Below are positions 1 through 6,946 of a stretch of 22,861 nucleotides of DNA, piece after piece. The notes beneath the pieces are model-generated. The model did not search any database. It was not told the origin of the DNA and saw only the letters and a program-made list of their open reading frames with translations. Within the stretch, counting starts at the first letter, position 1. Each line of letters begins with the position of its first letter. The position numbers and the translations under genes are program-made. Source of the stretch: an uncultured Acidobacteriota bacterium. GTDB taxonomy: Bacteria > Acidobacteriota > Terriglobia > Bryobacterales > Bryobacteraceae. The stretch is taken from NCBI GenBank assembly GCA_937952345.1, contig CALFYN010000637.1, positions 1 to 22,861 on the forward strand. Reading direction: 5' to 3'.

Positions 1-249
1 CCTCCGAAAGAGTTCGTGCGAGTGAAGAATGGTGCATTGCGCGCGCTGAAGGTGAATCCGTACTGGTTTCCGCACGATCTGTATGCACCGGCGAGCGCGG
101 CCGAGGGCGGGCCGTTCACGATCGGGAGGGTGATTCATATGGGCCGGAACGCGTCATCGCCGGGGACGATAGGTGGAGTAGCGGTGTTCAATCAGGCATT
201 GGGGGCAAAGGAACTACGCAGACTTGTGTTCAGCAGCGGGCTTCGATAA
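1..249 (+). CDS. C-terminal fragment, possibly a LamG/concanavalin-like domain protein (partial at 5' end)
   Basis: The reading frame is open from base 1 and stops at TAA 247-249, so only the last 82 residues of a longer protein are visible and the true start lies outside the window. An in-frame GTG at base 16 is probably just an internal valine. The tail contains FTIGRVIHMGR followed by IGGVAVFNQALGAKELRRL. This resembles the last strand and helix of LamG/concanavalin-like domains, where a phrase of the type 'ldevriynraLsa.Ei' is usual. That assignment is by pattern only and is weak. The last 20 bases overlap the 3' end of the convergent histidine kinase gene. Confidence 0.5.
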   Translation, partial: PPKEFVRVKNGALRALKVNPYWFPHDLYAPASAAEGGPFTIGRVIHMGRNASSPGTIGGVAVFNQALGAKELRRLVFSSGLR

Positions 250-862
250 CGAAGGATGCGCCACCTTCGGGACGATTGTGCGCGGTGACGACGCCGCCAT
301 CGAGTTCCACCAGGGATTTGACGATGTGCAGGCCTAAGCCGCTATTCGCGGGCTTGGTGGAGAAGTGCGGCTCGAAAATACGGGGCAAAATTTCGGTAGG
401 GATTCCAGGGCCGTTGTCTTCGAGATGGATAGTGGCTTTGGCGCCCTCTGCGTGAGCGGACAACTTTACCCATCCGCCACACGGCATAGCTTGGGCAGAG
501 TTTAGAAACAAATTCACCAGGATGCGTTCCCATGCCACGGGATTGCCGCGGATACGGAGGTTAGCGGGGATATCGGACTGGAACTCGATAGGGTGATGTT
601 TAGTGGCGTGGAGGTAGTCGCGAGAGAACTGCACGGCGATTTCCGAGATGACGTTCAGCGGGAAAGTAGAGCGAGTTGCCTCCGAGATGCTATGTGAGAG
701 GCGGTGGCCGCGCTCGGCCGTACGCTCGATGTTGGCGGCAAGGGAGGCCCACTTGGGATCCTGGGCCAGCAGGTCGGCGGCGTCGAGGATCGTCTGAAAC
801 ACGTTGTTGAGATCGTGGATGAGGCCTCGCAGGGTGAGGTCACTGTCGCCCGATTCGCTCAT
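230..862 (-). CDS. Small sensorless histidine kinase (HisKA-like plus HATPase_c)
   Basis: This 210-residue protein is a bare kinase core. An H-box of the HDLNN type sits at residues 14-24 with phosphoacceptor His16. It is followed by the N-box NLFLNSAQAM (117-126), the G1 box EDNGPGIP (148-155), the F-box IFEPHFSTK (162-170) and the G2 box NSGLGLHIVK (173-182). There is no membrane segment, PAS, GAF or HAMP region, so it should be cytoplasmic and take its signal from a partner protein. The ATG (860-862) overlaps the aroA stop TGA (859-861) as ATGA, which points to translational coupling with aroA. No response regulator gene lies beside it. Function in a two-component pathway is inferred from the motifs; the signal and partner are unknown. 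Confidence 0.88.
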   Translation of the reverse strand: MSESGDSDLTLRGLIHDLNNVFQTILDAADLLAQDPKWASLAANIERTAERGHRLSHSISEATRSTFPLNVISEIAVQFSRDYLHATKHHPIEFQSDIPANLRIRGNPVAWERILVNLFLNSAQAMPCGGWVKLSAHAEGAKATIHLEDNGPGIPTEILPRIFEPHFSTKPANSGLGLHIVKSLVELDGGVVTAHNRPEGGASFVIEARC

Positions 863-2139
863 GCGGACAGCGATCTTAGCATGTTGTAGAACTCGGGGAA
901 AGAGACGGAGGCAGCGCCGGCATCATGAATCTGGCACGGGCCATCGGCGGCGAGCGCGGCGACGGAGAATGCCATCGCGATGCGGTGGTCACCAAAGGAG
1001 TCGAGTTCGGCAGCGCGAAACTTTTGCTTGCCGGGGACATCGAAGCCATCTTCGCGCACGGTGATTGCAATGCCCATGCGTTTGAGGTTCTCGGCGACCG
1101 TGGCGATGCGGTCTGTTTCTTTGACACGCAGTTCGGCGGCGTCGCGCACGATGAGGCCCTCTTCGGAAGCGGCACCAAGCACCGCGAGCACAGGGATTTC
1201 ATCGATGAGCGCCGCGGTCATGGATTTTTCGAGGGTGCCGCCGCGCCAAGGGGAATGCTCAATGAGGATATCGCCGATGACTTCACCGGAACCGGCGGCG
1301 ATGTCGAGGACGCGGAGAGATGCGCCACCAGCGGCAAGGAAATCCATGAGCGCGGAACGGGTGGGATTCAGTCCGACACTTTGAATGGCGATACGGGAGC
1401 CGGGGCAGAGCATGGCAGCCACCAGAAAGAAGGCGGCGGATGAGAGGTCGCCAGGAACAGTGAGGTTTTTTCCCTTCAGCGTTGGGCGACCGATAATGGA
1501 GATTTCGCCGCGGCGGGATTCGACTTCGGCACCGAATTCACGCAGTGCGATCTCGGAATGGTCGCGGGTGATGATGGGCTCACGAACGATGGTCTTGCCA
1601 TTGGCGTAAAGTCCAGCGAAAAGGATGCAACTCTTGACTTGGGCGCTCGCGACAGGGAGTGTGTAATCGATGGGGCGGAGCTCTGCACCATGGACGGTGA
1701 GTGGCGGGAACTTGCCGTCGTAGGCATCGATGGTTGCGCCCATTTCAGCGAGCGGCTTCATGATGCGGCCCATGGGGCGCTTGCTGAGGGACTCGTCACC
1801 GCCGATTCTAGAAACGAAGGGCTGAGCCGCCAGAATACCACTTAGCATGCGGATGGTGGAGCCGGAATTGCCGGCATCGAGCATGGCAGCCGGAGCATTG
1901 AGGCCTTCGCGGCCAACACCTTGGATGGTGATTTCGGTGCTGTTTTTCTCGATGCCCGCGCCCATCGCCTGCATGCATCCGAGAGTAGAGTGGCAATCGG
2001 CGCCTGAGGAATAATTCGAGATCACGGAGGTTCCTTCGGCGATCGAAGCGAGCATGCCATAGCGGTGCGAGATCGATTTGTCTCCAGGGAGGCGCACTGT
2101 GCCCCGCAATGCAGAGACCGGGTGGATGGTTTCATTCAT
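859..2139 (-). CDS. aroA: 3-phosphoshikimate 1-carboxyvinyltransferase (EPSP synthase), class II type
   Basis: This enzyme transfers the enolpyruvyl group of PEP to shikimate-3-phosphate, the sixth step of the shikimate pathway, in the cytoplasm. The 426-residue length is normal. Visible motifs are LPGDKSISHR (17-26), GNSGSTIR (90-97), RPMGR (121-125), the catalytic Asp region LIDEIPVLAV (311-320, Asp313), LRVKETDR (337-344) and FGDHRIAMAF (382-391). All four signatures used to separate class II enzymes are present: GDKS (19-22), SAQVK (165-169), RDHSE (192-196) and NPTR (258-261). The gene starts 26 bases after the ligD stop and overlaps the downstream kinase by 4 bases, so all three are probably co-transcribed. 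No other aromatic-pathway gene is in the window. Confidence 0.97.
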   Translation of the reverse strand: MNETIHPVSALRGTVRLPGDKSISHRYGMLASIAEGTSVISNYSSGADCHSTLGCMQAMGAGIEKNSTEITIQGVGREGLNAPAAMLDAGNSGSTIRMLSGILAAQPFVSRIGGDESLSKRPMGRIMKPLAEMGATIDAYDGKFPPLTVHGAELRPIDYTLPVASAQVKSCILFAGLYANGKTIVREPIITRDHSEIALREFGAEVESRRGEISIIGRPTLKGKNLTVPGDLSSAAFFLVAAMLCPGSRIAIQSVGLNPTRSALMDFLAAGGASLRVLDIAAGSGEVIGDILIEHSPWRGGTLEKSMTAALIDEIPVLAVLGAASEEGLIVRDAAELRVKETDRIATVAENLKRMGIAITVREDGFDVPGKQKFRAAELDSFGDHRIAMAFSVAALAADGPCQIHDAGAASVSFPEFYNMLRSLSA

Positions 2140-2165
2140 GGGGAATTTCCTATTGTAGCGTGAGC

Positions 2166-4700
2166 CTAACGGCGCACCAGCGCATCGAGCTTCTCGAAGG
2201 CGGATTCCAGGCGCTGGGGCTTATCTAGGACTCCGGCGAAGAGGTCGCCGACGCGGGCGAAACGTTCGAGGACGTTTCGGATGTGGAACTGCTGCGGGGT
2301 GAGCCCAGGGCGAACTTCGCGCCATTCGAGCGGGGTAGCTACGGGGACGCCGGGGTAGGCTCTTAGAACATAAGGGGCTGAGATTGTTTTTCCGCTGGCA
2401 AGCTGCGCCCAGTCGAAATAGACACGGTTCTTTTCGCGTTTGGAGACGGCACGTTGGGCGGTGAAGAGGGCGGGGCGCTCCATGGCTACGAGGTGGTAGA
2501 GCACTTGCGCGAAGCCACGGACCTGCTCGTAGGTGTATATGGGCTCGAGTGGCACGTAGATGTGCATCCCGTCGCCCCCAGTGGTTTTGGGGTACCCGGT
2601 TAGTCCGACGGCGTCGAGCTTCTGACGGACGAGTTGGGCGGCTTCGACGATTTTGTCGTAATCGCACTCCTGCGGGTCGAGATCGATGAGCATGAAGTCG
2701 GGGTGCTCAATGGATTCGATGCGGCTCATCCAGGGGTTTTGATCGATGCAGCCGAGGTTGGCCAGGAAGAGGAGCGCGGCACGGTCATCGGCGACGACGA
2801 AACGGATAGGGGCTTCGTTGTGGGTGGAGTAGACAGGCTCGACACGGAGCCAATCAGGGAAATGTTCGGATGCCTCTTTCTGAAAGAAGGATTCACCGTG
2901 GATGCCATCGGGGTAGCGGCGCAGGGAGAGGGCACGGCCGCGGAGGTAGGGGAGGATGAGATCCGCGACCTGATGATAGTAATTGATGACGTCGCGCTTC
3001 ACGTAGCCCTGCTCGGGGTAGTAGATCTTGTTGAGGTTGGTGAAGGTGAGCCTGCGGCCTTCGATGTCGAGGATGACTTTTTCGCGATCATCAGTGAACA
3101 GCGGCGGCGGGATCTGAAGCTTGGCTTCGCCGGCGGGCAGATCACTTTCAGCGACGCATTCGCGTGGAGTGATGTCGTTGCGGAGGCCGAGGAACACAGG
3201 AGCGCGAAGGCGTTTTTCGTGGGTCCATACGGAGAACTTCACTTCGCAGACAAGTTCCGGCTTCGTCCAGACAGGTGGCAGCAGCATCTCCGGTCGGGTG
3301 GCGAAGGGCATAGTGTCTGTGACCAGCGGTTTGAGCAGATTGCCGATCATCGCGAGTGAATTCTGATCGAAGCCTGAGCCAACGTTGCCGACGTACACCA
3401 GCTGATTCCCTTCATAGAGTCCGAGAATGAGCGAGCCGAAGTAGTCGCGCTCGCCCTTGGCGTAGCCGCAGATGACAAATTCCTGCTGCTGGATTACTTT
3501 GATCTTGATCCAACTGGCGCTACGGCGGGATTCGTAGACGGAGCCCAAGCGTTTGGCGACAATGCCCTCAAGTCCGTTTTGGCGGGCGAGGGCGAACAGC
3601 TCCTTTCCCTGGTCGATGAAATGGTCTGAAAGTTTGATGCGCTCGCCGGGATTGAGGATGGTGGCCAGCAGCCTCTTCCGATCTTCGAGCGCGACGCCGC
3701 GCAGATCGTAACCATCGAGGTACAGCAGATCGAACAGGTAGAGCGTGACGGGCAGTTTGCGGGAATAGGCGGCGGCGCTGGAGGGATCGGAAACATGCAT
3801 GCGATGCTGGAGCGCGCCGAAGCTGGGCAGACCGCGTTCGTCAAGCGCTACGATTTCGCCGTCGAGGATTGCTGAGTCGGCATCGACGGCATCGCGCAGG
3901 ACCGCGAGTTCGGGATATTGCCGATCCATGGCGTTGCCGTTGCGCGAGATCATGCGGATGCCGTCGCGATCGAGGAAGCACAGCGCGCGCACACCGTCCC
4001 ACTTCACTTCGAACATCCAGCCGGGGTCGGCGGGAGGCTGGGAGGCGGAGAAGGCCATCATGGGAGCTAGGGTGGCCGGCATAGAGGCCGCGACGGCTCC
4101 GGGAATCTTTTCGAGTTGCGTGGGGTCGCCATCGAGGGATGCGGCGATTTCCTCCTGCGTGCGGCCGGTCTTGACGCTGCGGGCGTACTGGTCGATGTTC
4201 CAGTGATCGATGGTGTGTTCGTCGCGCTTCTTGATGAGCAGCCAATCTTTGCCTTTGTTCTGTTTGGTGCGGACGAGAACGAAGTCGCCGTGGAGCTTCT
4301 TGCCGTGCAGCCGGAACTTGAAATCGCCCCGTTCGATCTGGCCTTCGGCGGGCGGATCACCAATGACTTCGTAAGACCCGTGATCCCAGAGCATCATGCT
4401 GCCTGCGCCGTAATTGCCTGGGGGGATGACGCCTTCAAAGGTCGCGTACTCCATGGGGTGGTCTTCAACGTGGACGGCGAGACGCTTCTCATTGGGATCG
4501 AGGGTGGGGCCCTCGGGCACGGCCCAGGATTTGAGCACCCCGGAGACCTCGATGCGCAGGTCGAAGTGAAGGCGACGTGCACGATGGCGCTGAACACAGA
4601 ACTCGCCGCCGAGCGTTCCGGCGGGCTTGGCGGGCGATTCGCCGGAAGGTTCAGGGGTCTTGTCGAAGCTGCGCTTTCGCGCGTATTCCTCTAGCGCCAT
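2166..4700 (-). CDS. ligD: Multidomain ATP-dependent DNA ligase LigD (phosphoesterase-ligase-polymerase)
   Basis: LigD performs end processing, gap filling and sealing in bacterial non-homologous end joining with Ku. The 844-residue protein has the Pseudomonas-type domain order. The N-terminal 3'-phosphoesterase domain spans about 30-165, with RHRARRLHFDLR (38-49) and HVEDHP (77-82) carrying the metal-binding His and Asp residues. The ATP-dependent ligase domain spans about 205-520, with EVKWDG (231-236) giving nucleotidyl Lys233, plus LDGEIV, EGIVAKR (378-384) and WIKIK (397-401). The C-terminal primase-like polymerase domain spans about 545-835, with IDLDP (672-676) as the metal pair and KTTGGDGMHIYVPL (705-718). 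No ku gene lies in the window. It heads a minus-strand run with aroA and is divergent from a sulfatase gene across only 23 bases. Confidence 0.97.
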   Translation of the reverse strand: MALEEYARKRSFDKTPEPSGESPAKPAGTLGGEFCVQRHRARRLHFDLRIEVSGVLKSWAVPEGPTLDPNEKRLAVHVEDHPMEYATFEGVIPPGNYGAGSMMLWDHGSYEVIGDPPAEGQIERGDFKFRLHGKKLHGDFVLVRTKQNKGKDWLLIKKRDEHTIDHWNIDQYARSVKTGRTQEEIAASLDGDPTQLEKIPGAVAASMPATLAPMMAFSASQPPADPGWMFEVKWDGVRALCFLDRDGIRMISRNGNAMDRQYPELAVLRDAVDADSAILDGEIVALDERGLPSFGALQHRMHVSDPSSAAAYSRKLPVTLYLFDLLYLDGYDLRGVALEDRKRLLATILNPGERIKLSDHFIDQGKELFALARQNGLEGIVAKRLGSVYESRRSASWIKIKVIQQQEFVICGYAKGERDYFGSLILGLYEGNQLVYVGNVGSGFDQNSLAMIGNLLKPLVTDTMPFATRPEMLLPPVWTKPELVCEVKFSVWTHEKRLRAPVFLGLRNDITPRECVAESDLPAGEAKLQIPPPLFTDDREKVILDIEGRRLTFTNLNKIYYPEQGYVKRDVINYYHQVADLILPYLRGRALSLRRYPDGIHGESFFQKEASEHFPDWLRVEPVYSTHNEAPIRFVVADDRAALLFLANLGCIDQNPWMSRIESIEHPDFMLIDLDPQECDYDKIVEAAQLVRQKLDAVGLTGYPKTTGGDGMHIYVPLEPIYTYEQVRGFAQVLYHLVAMERPALFTAQRAVSKREKNRVYFDWAQLASGKTISAPYVLRAYPGVPVATPLEWREVRPGLTPQQFHIRNVLERFARVGDLFAGVLDKPQRLESAFEKLDALVRR

Positions 4701-4723
4701 CTACCCGGATATGATAACGAGTT
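4701..4723. promoter_or_regulatory. 23-bp divergent gap between ligD and sulfatase 1
   Basis: Only 23 bases separate the two ATG codons. A TATGAT hexamer at 4710-4715 could serve as a -10 element for the sulfatase. Transcription would then begin within a few bases of the ATG at 4724, giving a near-leaderless message. The corresponding -35 would lie inside the ligD coding sequence, and no good -35 match is visible there. Any ligD promoter must likewise overlap the sulfatase gene or this gap. This is a weak prediction. Confidence 0.3.
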
Positions 4724-6265
4724 ATGCTGCGCCGCCAGTTTCTACACACCGCCGCGGGGGCCGCATTCCCCGCTTTTGCTCAGCCCGCGAAGAAGCCGAA
4801 CATCATCCTCATCATGGCCGACGATATGGGGTTTTCCGATATCGGCTGCTTTGGGGGTGAGATCGCCACTCCGAATCTCGACCGGTTGGCGAAGGGCGGC
4901 GTCCGTTTCACGCAGTTCTATAATACGGCGCGGTGCTGTCCAACGCGCGCCTCTTTGCTAACAGGGTTGTACCCGCATCAAGCGGGGATTGGGCATATGG
5001 TTAACCCTCGTCCGTATCCAGCTTATCAAGGGCACTTGAATGATCAATGCGTGACGATTGGTGAAGCGATTCGCGGGGCGGGTTACACACCGCTAATGTC
5101 GGGCAAATGGCATGTAGGCGAGAATCGTCCGCATTGGCCGACCGACCGGGGGTTTGAGCGCTACTTCGGATTGATTAGCGGGGCGTCGAATTATTGGAAG
5201 CTGGACGGGCACCGGAAGATGGCGATGGACGACAAGCCCTATGTGCCGAACTCGCCGGGATTCTACATGACCGATGCTTTCACGGAGCATGCGGTGCGTT
5301 TCGTGGATGAGTACGGGCGCAAGCCGAATCCGTATTTTCTGTACTTGGCATATACGGCGCCGCACTGGCCGTTGCATGCGTGGCCGGAGGATATTGCCAA
5401 GTATCGTGGGAAGTACATGAAGGGGTGGGACCGGCTTCGCGAGGAACGGCATGAGCGGATGAAGGCGATGGGGATTGTGGATAAGAAGTGGCCGATGACG
5501 CCGCGGGATGCCAAGGCTCCGGCATGGAGCGAGGTTTCGAATAAGGAAGAGTGGGATCTGCGCATGGCGGTGTATGCGGCGCAGGTGGACCGGCTGGATC
5601 AGGGTGTGGGGAAACTGCTCGACAAGGTGAAGGAGTTGGGTCAGGAACAGGATACGCTGATCATGTTCTTGGCCGACAACGGGGGGTGCGCAGAGGAGAA
5701 TATCGGTGGGAAGCAGCCGGGACTGCCCGGGCCGGTGGAATCGTTCACCAGCTATCGCACGCCGTGGGCCAATGCGAGCAATACGCCGTTCCGGTTGTAC
5801 AAGCACTGGGTGCATGAGGGCGGGATTTCGTCGCCGTTTATTGCGCACTGGCCACGAGGGATTTCGCAGCGCGGGGAGTTGATCCAGCGGTCGTCGCATC
5901 TGGTGGATTTGATGGCTACCTGCATGGATGTGTCGGGGGGGCCGTATCCATCGAGTTTCAAGGGAAAGGCGGTGCTTCCGATGGAGGGGGAGAGCATCAT
6001 GAAGGCGGTGAAGGGGCAGAAACAAAGATCGAAGCCTTTGTTTTGGGAGCATGAGGGGAACCGGGCAGTGCGGGATGGGGATTGGAAGCTGGTTTCTCGG
6101 TATCCGGGGGATTGGGAGTTGTACAACATCGCCCAGGACCGGACGGAGATGAACAATCTCGCCGGGAAGGACGCCTCTCGCGTGGCGAAGATGAAAGGGA
6201 TGTATGAGCAGTGGGCTTCGCGGTGCGGTGTCGTGGAGTGGGGGAGATTGCAGAAGCGAGGCTAG
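4724..6265 (+). CDS. Tat-exported arylsulfatase-type sulfatase (sulfatase 1)
   Basis: This 513-residue type I sulfatase hydrolyses sulfate esters after its active-site cysteine is converted to formylglycine. The signature CCPTR (71-75) fits C-x-P-x-R, giving Cys71 as the modified residue. Metal ligands are suggested by MADD (31-34, Asp33/Asp34) and ADNG (317-320, Asp318/Asn319), with catalytic Lys and His in GKWH (127-130) and His214 in APHWP. The N-terminus MLRRQFLHTAAGAAFPAFAQ has a twin-arginine motif, a short hydrophobic stretch and an AFAQ cleavage-like site, so export by Tat is likely. The substrate cannot be told from sequence alone, although length and pattern match arylsulfatase A-like enzymes. 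No maturation enzyme is nearby. Its TAG stop lies in a CTAG shared with the next convergent gene. Confidence 0.95.
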   Translation: MLRRQFLHTAAGAAFPAFAQPAKKPNIILIMADDMGFSDIGCFGGEIATPNLDRLAKGGVRFTQFYNTARCCPTRASLLTGLYPHQAGIGHMVNPRPYPAYQGHLNDQCVTIGEAIRGAGYTPLMSGKWHVGENRPHWPTDRGFERYFGLISGASNYWKLDGHRKMAMDDKPYVPNSPGFYMTDAFTEHAVRFVDEYGRKPNPYFLYLAYTAPHWPLHAWPEDIAKYRGKYMKGWDRLREERHERMKAMGIVDKKWPMTPRDAKAPAWSEVSNKEEWDLRMAVYAAQVDRLDQGVGKLLDKVKELGQEQDTLIMFLADNGGCAEENIGGKQPGLPGPVESFTSYRTPWANASNTPFRLYKHWVHEGGISSPFIAHWPRGISQRGELIQRSSHLVDLMATCMDVSGGPYPSSFKGKAVLPMEGESIMKAVKGQKQRSKPLFWEHEGNRAVRDGDWKLVSRYPGDWELYNIAQDRTEMNNLAGKDASRVAKMKGMYEQWASRCGVVEWGRLQKRG

Positions 6266-6930
6266 AGATTGGCGTAGCGAACAGTTCCGGGTCCGGCAGC
6301 TTTGGGATGCGTGCAATGGATGACGCTGTTGCACTGCGTGCAGGCGAGGCTGGCTTCGTACTGAGGCCCGGAGCGTTCATCGAAGGATTCGCCGGTTTGA
6401 TAGGCGAGGGGCTCCGGGAAATCGTGGAGGACAGCGGCAGCGAAAATGGTTCCGGGGATTGGAGTGTGATTCCACTCGTGGATGAGCCAGACCGGGCAGC
6501 CGGCATGACGGAGTCTGGCTTCGATGGGACGGAGATGGGAGCAGGTGCGTAGGTCGGCGGCGTTGGAGCGATAGACGAAGTCCTCGTGGGATTGGATTTC
6601 GCCGGTTTCGATTTGCCGGCGGAAGGGTTCCAGGGCTGCCTTGTCGGCGATGTGGGCGAGGAGTTGGGCTTTGATGTCATGGGCAATGCGCTGCCGCTCG
6701 TTGTAGCGGTGTGCGTGGACCTTGAGTTGATCGGCGTAGCGTTTTTCGGCCTCAGTCGGGATTATTCTGATGCCGTGTTGGATGAGGATCCAGATGGTGA
6801 CGAAGGCCACGGTGGTGAGGATAACAATGACGAACGCGAGGGATTTGAAGAGGTTGTAATGTTCGAGGGTGAGATAGGCAGTGGCGATGAACGTGAGGGA
6901 GGACAGAAGTAGGAAGGCGGCAGTGCGCAC
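6262..6930 (-). CDS. Unrecognised membrane protein with two N-terminal helices and a Cys/His-rich C-terminus
   Basis: I do not recognise this 222-residue protein. Two hydrophobic segments at about residues 4-22 and 28-52 look like transmembrane helices. A charged, probably helical region follows (58-125), and then a C-terminal part with five cysteines: Cys130, Cys145 and the cluster CTQCNSVIHC (197-206). CxxC plus a nearby Cys and several His residues could bind zinc, or a heme or other metal, but no known domain is evident. The GTG start (6930) is the best in-frame choice; the frame stays open further upstream, so the start is uncertain. The gene is divergent from sulfatase 2 with a 16-base gap and shares its CTAG stop with sulfatase 1, so it is embedded between two sulfatases. 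A link to them is only inferred from position. Confidence 0.75.
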   Translation of the reverse strand: MRTAAFLLLSSLTFIATAYLTLEHYNLFKSLAFVIVILTTVAFVTIWILIQHGIRIIPTEAEKRYADQLKVHAHRYNERQRIAHDIKAQLLAHIADKAALEPFRRQIETGEIQSHEDFVYRSNAADLRTCSHLRPIEARLRHAGCPVWLIHEWNHTPIPGTIFAAAVLHDFPEPLAYQTGESFDERSGPQYEASLACTQCNSVIHCTHPKAAGPGTVRYANL

Positions 6931-6946
6931 GTTGATAGTGTAGTAA
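6931..6946. promoter_or_regulatory. 16-bp divergent gap between the 222-residue protein gene and sulfatase 2
   Basis: Only 16 bases separate the GTG start (minus) and the ATG start (plus). This is too short to hold two complete promoters, so promoter elements must overlap coding sequence. The gap is AT-richer than its surroundings, with TAGTGTAGTAA next to the sulfatase start. The minus strand reads TACACTATCAAC just before GTG, where TACACT is a possible -10. No good Shine-Dalgarno sequence is visible for either gene. Confidence 0.3.

Noticed and set aside
5093..6334. 413-residue minus-strand open frame opposite sulfatase 1
   Set aside because: Its His/Arg/Pro-rich composition is typical of antisense frames in GC-rich genes, and the plus strand encodes a clear sulfatase.
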